Positions 15,411 to 26,400 of a stretch of DNA of 34,560 nucleotides are shown piece after piece (positions within the stretch are counted from its first letter, which is position 1; each line of letters opens with the position of its first letter). The stretch comes from Planctomycetota bacterium (lineage in GTDB: Bacteria; Planctomycetota; Planctomycetia; Gemmatales; Gemmataceae). The notes under the pieces were generated by a model that saw nothing but the letters and a program-made list of their open reading frames with translations, had not been told where the DNA came from and did not search any database. The translations under genes were made by a program, and so were the position numbers. The stretch covers positions 1 through 34,560 of the forward strand of contig QWOS01000107.1 of assembly GCA_003669555.1 (NCBI GenBank), written 5' to 3'.

Positions 15411-16448
15411 TCAGTTGGCCTTGATCGCTGCCAGCACGCCGCAGTGCACGGCAGTGGGCGGGGTGGTGGAAGTGGGCACGAAGCCCGCCGCGCGCAGCAT
15501 GCCACGGTACTCGGCCCGACTGTAGGCGCGCCCCTCGGTGAGGCTGTACAGCGCCGCCGAATACATGGCCTCAGGCAAAGGGCCATCCAACCCATCATTG
15601 AGGAAAACATCGTGAATGAAGACACGGCCACCTTCGGGCAGCGCTTCGTGACACCGGGTGAGGATTTCGTGATTCATTGGCAGGTCCCAATCATGCAACA
15701 CATTCGAGAGCAGGATGGCTTCTGTTTTTGGATAAGTATGGAACAGGTCACCCGCCAATAATTGCACGCGGTCAGCGCCGGGTTCCCCATGAAGCAGGTC
15801 ATTCGCGGTTTCCAGCACAGAGGGGCGATCGAGCAGTGTTACCTGCAATAACGGGTTGGCGCGTGCCAGTGCCACCGAATAAATGCCCGAGCCTCCACCC
15901 AGATCCAGCAGCCTGGTCACACGCTCCAGGGGCAAGATGCTGGCCAGGGCCGGGGCGCAAATCGCAGCCCGGCCAGAAAGCGCCAGGGTGAGCCTGCGGG
16001 CGGTGCTGGCATCTTCCATGGCGCTATCCATTCCCTCGCGGTAGATGAAAGCGCGGCCCTCGCCTGGCCGATTGTCACCGGGCTTATCGTTACGCAGTTG
16101 CTCAAGCAGATGCTGCACGCCCGGCAGTTGGCTGGTAAGGCCGACATACCCGGTGATGTCGTAGGTGTATCCCGGTACCAGGAACCTGCCCAGCTCGGTG
16201 AGCCGCAATTCTGCCCCGGGCAAGCCATGCAGCAGATTCATCGCCCGCATGGCGCAGGTGAGAACGGTGAAGGGACGATGGGCCAGGCCCAGTTCCATGC
16301 GCAGTTCCTCCTCACTGGCTGGTCCCTTGCCAAGCCGCGCAAAGATGCCCAGCTCCTGGGCGCAGGCGAGTAGTTCAGTCTGGAAATTGCCTCGCACCAG
16401 ATCAAAGAGGGCGGTTGGATCGGTGCTGGGTGGGAGGTGGGGAAGCAT
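15411..16448 (-). CDS. SAM-dependent O-methyltransferase (family 2, CrtF/acetylserotonin type)
   Basis: A 345-residue protein. The frame is open to 16643, but the ATG at 16448 (MLPHLPPSTD) fits the family N-terminus and the upstream codons look non-coding. Residues about 10-100 are the winged-helix dimerisation domain (ALFDLVRGNFQTELLACAQ; EELRMELGLAHRPFTVL). The SAM site LLDLGGGSGIYSVALA is near residue 180, with an acidic residue in VTLLDRPSVLE. SNVLHDWD (about 250) carries the catalytic His region. Relatives methylate hydroxyl groups on small molecules, including carotenoids (CrtF), quinone-like and polyketide compounds. The divergent phytoene-desaturase-like gene at 17133 makes a carotenoid or terpenoid substrate possible but unproven. 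Confidence 0.83.
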   Translation of the reverse strand: MLPHLPPSTDPTALFDLVRGNFQTELLACAQELGIFARLGKGPASEEELRMELGLAHRPFTVLTCAMRAMNLLHGLPGAELRLTELGRFLVPGYTYDITGYVGLTSQLPGVQHLLEQLRNDKPGDNRPGEGRAFIYREGMDSAMEDASTARRLTLALSGRAAICAPALASILPLERVTRLLDLGGGSGIYSVALARANPLLQVTLLDRPSVLETANDLLHGEPGADRVQLLAGDLFHTYPKTEAILLSNVLHDWDLPMNHEILTRCHEALPEGGRVFIHDVFLNDGLDGPLPEAMYSAALYSLTEGRAYSRAEYRGMLRAAGFVPTSTTPPTAVHCGVLAAIKAN

Positions 16449-17132
16449 AAGGTTTCTTTCTGATAGCGGGCTCACTACCACGGTGTGAGGCAGTTCGTTT
16501 CTCGGACGACTACATTGAATCCTTACGGAACGCAGGGCCCTTAGGCAGTAGCACGGGTGGGGAATTTTCTGGCGAATGGGTATTTTGTAAGTTCTGGTTT
16601 GACTGGGGCGGAGCCGCATGGGCCCGTTGCACAAAAAGCCCATGCGGAAAGATATTTCAAGACTTCTTGGTATGAATTTAAGATTGCGAAAGATATTTTG
16701 ATGGTTGTCAGAAGGTTTCTTTGCCGCAAGGATACGGCTTCAGTGTACTTGGGTTGGTCCAGGTGAAGCCCCAACAGGGATATATCGCCGATACCCTGAG
16801 CTGTATTACACTTGGTGGATGGAGAGGCTACCGTTTGCCGACCGACAGTACGAGGTGGCCGCCCCCAGGGAGCTGGAGGTACCCGATTCCTGGTTCCAGC
16901 AGAATATCGCCCTGCCCAGGGGTATTCCAGCCAGCCAGGCCCGACCCGGTGTCCGGCCTACCAGCCTGAAAAGCTTGCCACTGTGGTCAATACCAGGGTG
17001 GTTAACAGTTCAGCGGGGAGCAAGACAACTTGCCCCTTCGGAGTTCCTACCTTCACCGCTCCTGGCCGCCGAGCCGCCTTGTGGCGACCAGGCCGCAGCC
17101 AACGCAAAACACGAGGTGCTGTCATTCAATCC
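16449..17132. other. Long divergent intergenic region without a supported gene
   Basis: 684 bases between the methyltransferase and FAD oxidoreductase starts. Short frames here do not look coding and match nothing I know. The stretch from about 16655 to 16705 is AT-rich and probably carries promoters, but I could not fix a -35/-10 pair. It also contains the palindrome at 16614-16647. Confidence 0.5.
16614..16647. repeat. Perfect 10-bp inverted repeat in the methyltransferase/FAD-oxidoreductase intergenic region
   Basis: CCGCATGGGC (16614-16623) and GCCCATGCGG (16638-16647) are exact inverted copies with a 14-base spacer. The element is about 166 bases upstream of the methyltransferase start. 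It could be a regulator's operator or a hairpin; no T-run follows on either strand. Confidence 0.5.
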
Positions 17133-18689
17133 ATGAGCCATGCCCGTACTGGGTACGATGCGATTGTCGTAGGTGGCGGCCACAACGGCCTGGTTGCCGC
17201 GAGTTATCTTGCCAAGGCGGGGAAAACAGTTCTCCTGCTGGAGGCCCATGAGGAGCTGGGCGGAGCCACCATCAGTGCCAGACCGTTCCCTGATTACGAT
17301 GCCAGGCTTTCACGGTATGCCTATCTGGTGTCTTTGTTTCCTGATCAGATTGTCGCGGATTTGGGGCTCAGCTTTAAAACACTTGAACGGGCAGTTTCTT
17401 CCTACACGCCTTATACCAGGGATGGTCGCGATGATGGGCTCCTGGTTTCGGCTTCATGCGATGGGCGAACGGTGGACGGTTTCAGGCGGCTGACCGGATC
17501 GGATCGGGAAAACAAAGCGTGGCGCGGATTTTACGGGGAGATCGCCGAGCTGGCCAAACGCTTTGCCCCTTATCTGCTGAAACCACTTCAGAGTGCTGCA
17601 GTGCTCAAATCTGAAATCGGATTGCCCGAAGTCTGGCGCAACCTGATGGAGATACCCATTGGGGAATTGATTCGAGACCGATTCAGTGACGACCTTGTCC
17701 AGGGTGTAGTCCTTACCGATGCCCTGATCGGCACTTTTGTTTCAGCCAGCGACATGCAGGCCAACCGTTGTTTTCTTTATCACATGATTGGCAACGGAAC
17801 CGGACAGTGGCGCGTGCCACAAGGCGGGATGGGCGCACTGGTCAAAGAACTGCACCGCGTCGCCACCGTGCATGGCGTGGAGATCAAACTGCGGTCCAGG
17901 GTTGCTGCGATTGAAAGTGATCATGCCGGTGTTCGTGTTGCAACAGAATCCGGCCACACCTATGCCGCCAGGGATCTGCTCTTTGCGGCCGCGCCGCAAC
18001 ATTTGGCCCGTTTGCGCGGCCACCCTGTCCCCCCTTCTTTAGAAGGATCGCAACTGAAAATCAATATGCTCGTGTCACGCTTGCCGCGGCTGAAATCGGG
18101 GATTGACCCACGACTGGCCTTTGCCGGAACCTTGCATGTCAATGAGGGATTTTCACAATTGGAGGCAGCCTACACCAGCGCCCGCGCCGGGGTGATGCCA
18201 CAGCGGCTACCGCTGGAAATTTATTGCCACACCCTGACCGATCCAACCATCCTGTCACCGGATCTGATCGCGCGGGGCTTTCAGACCCTCACACTTTTCG
18301 GCATTCATACACCCGCTAAACTCTTCGATGCCGATCCCGTGCTGGCCAAAGCGCGGGCCACAGAAAGCGCCATCGCCAGCCTGAACCAGTATCTGCTGGA
18401 TCCTCTCGAATCCGTCCTTGCCCCATGCAGCGATGGTTCGCTGGCGATTGAAGTGAAATCTCCCCTTGATCTGGAGGCGGATCTTTCCCTGCCGCGTGGC
18501 AACATCTTCCATTGCGACCTGGATTTTCCTTTCATGGATGACGATGCGGGTGGGGCGGACAAGCAACTCTGGGGCGTTGAAACCGATCACCCGCGTATCC
18601 ATCTCGCAGGGGCTGGAGCCAGGCGTGGCGGCGGTGTCAGCGGCATAGCGGGCCATAATGCGGCAATGGCTGTGTTGGCGAGGGATTAG
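17133..18689 (+). CDS. FAD-dependent oxidoreductase, phytoene-desaturase/PYROXD2-like
   Basis: A 518-residue protein. The frame extends back to 16812, but the ATG at 17133 sits directly before the Rossmann start. YDAIVVGGGHNGLVAASYLAK (residues about 8-28) is the dinucleotide-binding motif, followed by LLLEAHEELGGAT with the ribose-binding Glu. The C-terminus has HLAGAGARRGGGVSGIAGHNAA, the usual FAD-closing region. The body resembles the NAD(P)/FAD oxidoreductases grouped with phytoene dehydrogenases (CrtI/PYROXD2). It would oxidise a hydrophobic or carotenoid-like substrate, probably at the cytoplasmic membrane face. A ribosome site is weak (GAGGTG about 15 bases upstream). The divergent O-methyltransferase may work on the same compound. 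Confidence 0.82.
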   Translation: MSHARTGYDAIVVGGGHNGLVAASYLAKAGKTVLLLEAHEELGGATISARPFPDYDARLSRYAYLVSLFPDQIVADLGLSFKTLERAVSSYTPYTRDGRDDGLLVSASCDGRTVDGFRRLTGSDRENKAWRGFYGEIAELAKRFAPYLLKPLQSAAVLKSEIGLPEVWRNLMEIPIGELIRDRFSDDLVQGVVLTDALIGTFVSASDMQANRCFLYHMIGNGTGQWRVPQGGMGALVKELHRVATVHGVEIKLRSRVAAIESDHAGVRVATESGHTYAARDLLFAAAPQHLARLRGHPVPPSLEGSQLKINMLVSRLPRLKSGIDPRLAFAGTLHVNEGFSQLEAAYTSARAGVMPQRLPLEIYCHTLTDPTILSPDLIARGFQTLTLFGIHTPAKLFDADPVLAKARATESAIASLNQYLLDPLESVLAPCSDGSLAIEVKSPLDLEADLSLPRGNIFHCDLDFPFMDDDAGGADKQLWGVETDHPRIHLAGAGARRGGGVSGIAGHNAAMAVLARD

Positions 18690-19084
18690 CAGCCTGCTGG
18701 GCATCCACCCGTCCCGTGGCAACCGGCGGCCCTGGCTTTTTGGCATCCAGCGACCCTGACGGCAGAAGTGGCCTCCTTTTTCCAGGTGATACGGATTGGC
18801 AGAGCTGCCTGGAATTGGCAAATGAAAATCCCCCATAACCTCGCCTGCTGTCGAAACGCATTCGCAAGAAAGCTGAAAAGCAAAGGCGGAAATCCGGATC
18901 TGGCAAAACAAGGCCGTTCAAGTCGTTACAGGCGGCACAACTTGACAGAGGTTTTTGGCCCGGCCGGTGCATTTGGCTGGGTTTCGTACTGCCGGCCATT
19001 CGATAGCTTCCTTGATGAGCTGGCGTAACCGAATCAGTCAGCTTGATGTCTTGCGGTAATCCCGGATGCTGGAGTGTTGTCCCC
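18690..19084. other. Intergenic region upstream of the BBP7 gene
   Basis: 395 bases with no supported gene. A perfect -35-like TTGACA occurs at 18942-18947, but I found no matching -10 box at 16-18 bases, so I do not call a promoter. GGAG about 10 bases before 19085 is the probable ribosome site of the next gene. Confidence 0.45.
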
Positions 19085-20401
19085 ATGCTGTTTCCATGCA
19101 AAAAAATGAGGCGGACAGGTTGGGCGTGTGTTCTTGCCTTGCTGGCGCAAACGGTATCCGGGAACCGGATAGTGGCTCAGAATGTCACCAATGCCCAGCC
19201 ATTACCAGCAACCAGAGACGTTGCCGAAGAGTCTTACGACCTGGTGACCTCAGCCAGCAGAGGTATGCAGGCAGGGCAGGTCAAAGGGTGCTGGGATGAT
19301 AATGGCTGCTGCGGGCCCTGGTGGTGTGGCTGGGTGGGGGTGGAGGCCCTGGGCTGGGCTATCAGTGGCCAGTCTCTTCCCCCTCTGGTGACCAGTTCGC
19401 CTCAGGGAACCAGCCGTGATCAGGCTGGGGTGATTGGCGCGCCCGGCACCCAGGTCTTGTATGGCAATGAACCCATCAACGGCGGAATGCTTCCGGGTAT
19501 CCGTGTATACGGTGGTGTGTTCCTGGATGAAGAAAAAAGCTGGGGCGTGAACGGCTCATTTTTTACTTTGTTTGGCGGCGATAGCAATTACCTCTCGCCT
19601 GGAAGTGCCAACCCTGCAGCGGGTGATCCAGTGATTTCCCGACCGTTCATCAACGCCAACACCGGCAGGAACGATGCGGAGCTGGTTGCTTTCCCGGGGG
19701 TGCTGGGTGGCAATGTGGGTGTCAATTCTGACATGTGCTTCTATGGCCTGGATACAAACCTTTTTTGCAACCTCTGCTGCACTGGCAATTCCCGCTGGGA
19801 TCTCCTCGGCGGTTACCGCAATATGGGGCTTCGGGAAGGCTTGGGAATCAATGAAAATCTCACCACTCTGGACACCTCCCTAGGCTACCCTGCCAATCAG
19901 TCGATCCTGGTGAATGATAGCTTCAATACCAAAAACACCTACAATGGTGGCCAGATTGGTGTCAATTACCTGCGATGGAATGGGAAATGGTCGCTCGATG
20001 CCCGTGCATTGCTGGGTGTGGGTGGCACCAGCTCGACAGTGAGCATCAATGGCAGCACAACTGTCACCACACCTGGAGGGGTGTCTAGCACCATGCCCGG
20101 TGGGTTGTTGGCTCAACGCACCAACATAGGTGACTACAGCGCCAACAATTTCAGTTTCGTCCCCGAGGTGGGTGTCCGCCTGGGGTATATGATTGCTCCC
20201 CGTGTGGCCCTCACTGCTGGTTACAATTTTATTTATTGGACCGGTGTTGCCCGTCCGGGAGAACAAATTGATCCGGTTGTGAACCCGACACAAATCCCGC
20301 CGGGTACACTACAAGGGCCCGCCCGCCCTGCATACACGGGTGTGAACACGACGGATATCTGGATCCAGGGTGTGTCAACGGGTTTGGAATTCCGCTTTTG
20401 A
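19085..20401 (+). CDS. BBP7 family outer-membrane beta-barrel protein
   Basis: A 438-residue protein using the ATG at 19085; another in-frame ATG at 19106 and codons back to 19043 are alternatives. The signal peptide has core WACVLALLAQTVSG. The mature N-terminus is Cys/Trp/Gly-rich (GCCGPWWCGWVGVEALGW), as in planctomycete BBP7 proteins. Repeated short amphipathic strands follow, including GIRVYGGVFLDEEKSWGV, WDLLGGYRNMGLREGL and VGVRLGYMIAPRVALTAGYN. The chain ends in LEFRF, a C-terminal Phe typical of outer-membrane barrels. It is probably a structural porin-like protein. BBP7 genes are characteristic of planctomycetes. A strong terminator follows 17 bases after the stop. Confidence 0.88.
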   Translation: MLFPCKKMRRTGWACVLALLAQTVSGNRIVAQNVTNAQPLPATRDVAEESYDLVTSASRGMQAGQVKGCWDDNGCCGPWWCGWVGVEALGWAISGQSLPPLVTSSPQGTSRDQAGVIGAPGTQVLYGNEPINGGMLPGIRVYGGVFLDEEKSWGVNGSFFTLFGGDSNYLSPGSANPAAGDPVISRPFINANTGRNDAELVAFPGVLGGNVGVNSDMCFYGLDTNLFCNLCCTGNSRWDLLGGYRNMGLREGLGINENLTTLDTSLGYPANQSILVNDSFNTKNTYNGGQIGVNYLRWNGKWSLDARALLGVGGTSSTVSINGSTTVTTPGGVSSTMPGGLLAQRTNIGDYSANNFSFVPEVGVRLGYMIAPRVALTAGYNFIYWTGVARPGEQIDPVVNPTQIPPGTLQGPARPAYTGVNTTDIWIQGVSTGLEFRF

Positions 20402-20418
20402 TGGATCCGGTAAATTGC

Positions 20419-20469
20419 CCATAAAAGCCAGCGGCACCCGGTGAATCCGTGTGCCACTGGCTTTTATGG
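20419..20469. terminator. Strong bidirectional terminator between convergent genes
   Basis: CCATAAAAGCCAG (20419-20431) pairs with CTGGCTTTTATGG (20457-20469) over 13 bp; after one C-A mismatch the stem continues with GGCAC/GTGCC. The AAAA and TTTT runs inside the arms make it work in both directions. It ends the BBP7 gene (stop 20401) and the giant minus-strand gene (stop 20483). Confidence 0.85.
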
Positions 20470-20482
20470 TCTGAATAAGGCA

Positions 20483-23400
20483 TCAGGCTACCGATATGCC
20501 GCCGGTAAAGCGTGGATCATCGGCGAAAAAATCATCCAGCGCGTTCAGGGTCAGGCCATCGAGGATTTCCACGAACGGTCCGGATCTGGCGTTACGGCTC
20601 ACGATAATGTCGGCAATGCCATCCACATTAATGTCCTGGGTGCCCACATCTATGCCGAAGACCGCGTCAGAGACCGACTTGGCCAGCAGCATGGTGCCTG
20701 CGCCGTTGAAAACATAAAGCGAACCACCGGCTGCATTGAGGCCGCTGCCAGCTATTACCTCAGCCCGTCCGTCACCATTGGTGTCCCCCGCCGTGATTTG
20801 CGTGCCACCCAGGTAGCCAGGGGCAAAGGCGTAGAAACTGCGCAATGTGGCTGCCGTCAAACCGTCAAAGTAGACGATGTGCGGTGAGGCTCCAGCGCCT
20901 GCTGAGGTGATGATCTCGCTTAAGCCATTGCCGTCGAGGTCGCCCACTGCCACTCGCACACCGCCCAGATAAGTCGGGGCGTAGGCCAGGAAGCTGTGAA
21001 TCGCAGTGCCAGTCGCTGCATCAAAGGCAACCACATGCGGCCCCACGCCCACATCGGTGCCGGTGACCACTTCCTGAATACCGTCACCATTCAGATCGCC
21101 CACGGCGACCCAGAGACCGCCCATAAATCCCGGATAGGCATTGAAGCTGCGGACCAGATTGCCGTTGTTACCATCATAAATGTGCACCATCGAGGCGAAG
21201 CCACCCGTCGGTACGGTGACAAAGTCGGGCACGCCGTCACCGGTTACATCGCCCTTGGCCACCCGTACGCCCACCGCGCTGGTGCCATAGGGCTGGAAGC
21301 GGAAACGCTCATTATCCTGACCATAGTCAAAGACCCGCACGATGCCACTGCCGGCCCCCGAGCCGGTGACCACAAAGGCCGCGCTACCCATGGCCCCGTT
21401 GGGCGCGAAGTTGCTGAAGTGTGGCTGCAGTGGAGCATTGAATACCCAGGATTGATCCGGGCTGCTTGCCAGATACTGCTGTTTGCTGATGACCAGGGGC
21501 AGGACGGGTGGGGGTAGCGGGGTGACCGGGTCGGCCGGTTTGCCCAGTTCAGTGAAGTCGTAGGCGATGGCATCGGCACCCGGATTCAGCACCACCGACT
21601 GGATCAAATCATGGGCGGGAACCGTGCCACCGTCTGATCCCGGTTGGGTTTCACCCTGCATGTATCCGGCGGGCTGGGTTTCAATCACTTCGTAAACACC
21701 CGGGCGAAGGTTGTCGAAGCGGTAATTGCCATCCTGGTCGGTGGTGGTGTTCAGGTTGACTAGGTTGCCCAGGTCGTCGGTGCCTTGCAAGGTCATCGGG
21801 ACATTGACAAGAGGCAGGTCGGCAGGATCGCGCTGCCCATTGCGGTTCAGATCCATGTAGACCTGCCCATTCAGCGAGGCAGGCACCAATTCACCGAAGT
21901 TGTAACCGGTGCCATAGCCAGCGGCGGGCAAAACGATTCCAGAGAGCCTTTCGTTGACACTGTTGTCACCCCCCAGGCTGCCGGGGGTGTCTTTTCCATC
22001 GAGATAGCCCCTAGGCTGCATGGTTTCGGTCACCATGTATTCGCCTGCCAGCAAAGCACCAAAAAGGTACTCGCCGTTGCTATCGGTGATGACAGTCGCG
22101 CTGACAGGGCGGCCATAAAGATCCGTGCCGGTGATTTGCATCACCACGCCAGGCAAGCCAGTCTCCGCCGCTTCGCGCAGACCGTTGTTGTTTAGGTCAG
22201 AATAGACAGAGCCCCCGATACCGCCCGGCAAAACTTCGGCGAAGTTGAAGTTCAAGCCATTATTGTTTGACCCCTTGGGGATTAGTGCTGCAAGCACATT
22301 TTCCACCATCACCGGGTTGGTCACGGCGAAGGGTGAACCGGGTTGCTCACCATTGGAGACATAGCCTGTTGGCTGTCTTTCGATGAGAGTGTAGGTCCCA
22401 GGTGCCAGATTGGCGAACTGGTACCAGCCGTTGGCATCTGTGGTGGTGGTGGCGGTGACAGGATTGCCCAGATTGTCGGCGCCTGTCAGGGAGATGATCA
22501 CACCCGCCAGTGGCAGGTCACCCGCACCGGCGCCAAAGGTCCGGTTGCCATCTATATCGTGGTAAACAAAGCCAGAAAGACCGTTGGAATTCAGGGTAAT
22601 GATTTCATCATCTGCCACATTGTCGACGCGGCCGTGTGCGTCAGGCACACTCGAACTGCTGGACCTTGCGGTGTTGGTCACCTGGTCGCCAGGCCGCACG
22701 CTGGTGACGGGAAATCCAACCACAATTGCCTGATAAGTGACTGTCACTGACTGGCCTAATGGCAATTCCGGCACCAAAACACGAATGGCTAAATCGCCCA
22801 AACCGTTCCCCTGTTGCACCACGGCTGCAGCATCAGAAACGGTGACGGAACCGGGGACCAGTTTCAGACCAGTGGCCAGGGCATCGGTGACCAGCGCATT
22901 GAAGGCGGTCGATGTGGACAGCCCGGTATGGTCTAGAACAATAGTGAAAATGACCGTGTCGCCAGCATCGAAGCGTTGGCCATTTGCCGTTTTACTGATT
23001 TGCAGGTCCGGATCGACCACGTCGACGGTGACAATGTTCGAGGGGTCACCCACCGGATCAGTCGGGCTGTTGCCGTTGAACACGGTGAAGGTGTTGTCGA
23101 TCTGGTCTCCTGGCTGATTGGCACTGACATCCAGAACGCGGGCATTGAATTCAACGATGACATATTCCGCGCGGGCCGCATCCCTATCAGGGTTGGCCAG
23201 GGCGCCAAACTTAAAGAACACATCAGTGCCGTCACTGTAGTTGTCTTCATTGGTGGAGAAATTGGATGAGATGGCACCTCCCGGCATGGCGTAGACGGGC
23301 ACAACTCCGGTGGCACCCGAGGCGATCACCACGGAACCAGGATCTGAACCTGCCAACCCGCCAGTCAGCAGGCCAGAAACCGGGGCAACCAGCGCGACGG

Positions 23401-26400
23401 TTGCCGATCCATCGTTCAGGAAAAGCATGCCTGCCGGCAGATTTTCCTGAAAAACCAGATTGGTTGCCGTACTTTGGGGCAGCGTGAATACAAGCCTGTA
23501 ACGGACGACTTCGCCGATCGCGACCAGCGAACCTGGAGTGGCTGGTAACAACCCGTCCACGAGGCTTTTGGTGGATTGTGTCTGCCGTTCGCCAAAGTTG
23601 TAGCCAGTTGCAATGCCAGCCGGTAGCAAGACAATAGTGGAGAGGGTCTCGTTGATGGTGTTGTTACCACCCAGGTTTCCGGGGGTATCCTGGCCATCGA
23701 GGTAGAAGGGCTGGGTGGTTTCGGTGACCGTGTAAGTTCCGGGAAGGAGCCCGGTGAAGCTGTAGCCGCCGTTCAGATCCGTGGTGAAAGAAGTTGATAC
23801 AGGCCGCCCGTACAGATCGGTCCCGGTCAATTGGATGGCCACACCGGGAATACCAGGTTCGCCAATATTGATGATGCCGTTATCGTTGGTATCTACATAT
23901 ACCGTGCCCGCAATGCTGCCAGGTTGCACTTCAGCAAAATTGAAATGATGTCCGGTGGTGTTCGAACCGGCTGGAATGAATGCCTGTAATATATTTTCCA
24001 CCATCACCGGGTTGGTCACCGCGAAGGGTGAACCGGGTTGCTCACCATTGGAGACATAGCCTGCTGGCTGGATCTCGGTGATGGTGTAGGTTCCAGGCGC
24101 CAGAGTGGCGAACTGGTACAGGCCGTTGGCGTCTGTGGTGGTGGTGGCGGTAACTGGATTGCCCAGAATGTCGGTGCCAGTTAGGGAGATGATCACACCC
24201 GCCAGTGGCAGGTCGCCCGCACCGATGCCAAAGGTCCGGTTGCCATCCACATCGTGGTAAGCATAGCCAGAAAGAGCGCTGGAATTCAGGGTAACCACCG
24301 ATTGGTCGCTGTCAACCGTGGGCCGGCCGCCTTCGCGCGGCACGCTGCTGCCCTCCACGATGGCGGTGTTGAGGATCTGGTCCCCCGGTCGCACGGTTGT
24401 GGTCGGTAAACCCGTAACCCTGGCCTGGTAGGTGATGGTCACTGTTTGGCCAAGAAGGATCTCGGAAATCAAAATACCCACCGTGGTATCACCGGGGGTA
24501 TTACCGATCTGAACTTCCGCGGTCGAATCTGAAACCGTCACGCTGCCGACAATCAGGCTTAGGCCGATAGGTAGCAAATCGGTGACAATGTTCTGGAATG
24601 CGGCCGATGTGGATTGATTGGTGTGGCTGACAACCAGGGTGTAGGTGACGGTGTCGCCAGCATCCACCTGGGGACTGTCGTTCGTTTTCTGGATGGACAG
24701 TCTGGGTTCAACCACATCGAAAGCAACCGAAGAAGACGGTTTATCCGGGTCACCATAATCCAGGGTTACCGAATTGATGACTACTGCGCCGCTGGCATTC
24801 ACAGCCGGACCGGCGTCCAGTTTTCCAAAAACCAGGATCTCGATCTGATTGTTGCTTTCGTCATTGTCGCCCGGCACCGTCACGCTGCCAAAGTCAAAAG
24901 TGACCATGCCACCGGCATAACTGGCCGGGGAGCCGACAGACAATTCGGCTGTATTGGTGATTCCCGCCCCAATGACATCCACCCGGGCACTATCGAAGGT
25001 CATGTTGCCTGCGGGGAAAGCATCTGCCACCAGGACGCGCTGGGTGCCTTCCACCAGTGTGACAGTCAATCGGTAAGAGACGATCTCGCCGGGGGCGATA
25101 TCCTCCTGACTGGGATTGAACTGGGATGTCTTGGTTTGGGGCAGGGAAGATGCTGCAATGGTTTTGCCAATTGTCGGACGCTTGACAGCGAACGAGGCAG
25201 CGGAGCTTCCATTGTAGTCATTCACACCACCGGAACCATCGCGCTGGCCATCTGTGGCGCCTGATACACCAGGGGTTACCGAACCCGTCGGATTGATGAT
25301 TGTGCCTGTGCCTGGCAGGGTTGTGTAGAGGATTTGGGCATTGTTGGTGACAATCTGGCCAGGGTTTACACCGTTCTGCACAACGGCGGTGTAGGTGATC
25401 TTCACCCCCTCGCCCGGCAGAAGTTTCAGCACCTCCACATCCAGTTTGCCTGAGGTTGACCGGTTGATGTAGCTGGCAAAGCCGCTGACTTTCTCCACCT
25501 TCACTGAATTGGTATCGAGCAAAAGTTCCGCAGGAAGCAGGTCAGTCACCAGGATATTGTGGGCTGGCGCCACCAGGGAACCGGTGGCATTCACCACCAC
25601 CAGGGTGTATTCCACCCGGTCGCCGGCGTCTCCCGTGGCAGTGCCTGTGGTCTTGGCGATGCTGACAGATGGTTCCATCACCTCAATGGTGGTCGGGTTG
25701 GAAGTGGTTCCTATCTGGGCACCGCCAGAAAAGATATCAAAGGTGTTGGCAAGGCTGGTCCCCGCCTGGTTGGCCGAAACATTCATAACCAGAGCGTTGA
25801 ACTCAACAATCACATACTCTTTTTGGGTGATGTTGGTGTCGGTATTGGTCAGGTTGCCGAAAGAAAAATAGACATCACTACCATTGCCATAGCTGTCGTT
25901 GTTGGTGCTGGCGGTGGAAGATACAGCGGAGTCAGGCAGAACAAATGTTGGCACAACTGAATTGACATTCGACGCTGCAACCTGCGTTGCGGGGCTGGCA
26001 ATTCCGCCCGTGAAGGCCGTGCCAGAAGCGGAAACAAGCGCCACCATGGCAGTGCCATCATTCAGAAACTGCATGCCCGCTGGCAGGTTGTCATGGAACT
26101 GCAGGTTGGTGGTTGCGCCTTGGGCGATCTCGAATGCCAGACGGTAGCGGGCTATTTCTCCAATGGCCACCTGGCTACCGGGTGTGTCCGCTTCTGAAGT
26201 GGAAATCAGGCTTTTGGTGGAACCGCTAGGCACCTGGATGCCGGCGCTGGAACTGTCCGCATAATCGTTCAGCGTGCCGCCCACACCATCGGCGCCGGTG
26301 CGTTCGGTGGAGTTGGGGTTGTAGGTTGATCTTGCACCGGGATTGCCGTCCAGGCTGGTCCAGGTGGTGGTGGCGGTGTTGTTGATGAAACCACCCACCG

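Noticed and set aside
16705-17136. A 143-codon plus-strand frame upstream of the FAD oxidoreductase.
   Set aside because: No motif, no good ribosome site, composition like non-coding DNA, and it overlaps the start of the well supported FAD gene.
18942-18947. Perfect TTGACA upstream of the BBP7 gene as a promoter.
   Set aside because: No -10-like hexamer at 16-18 bases and the distance to the start codon is about 140 bases.
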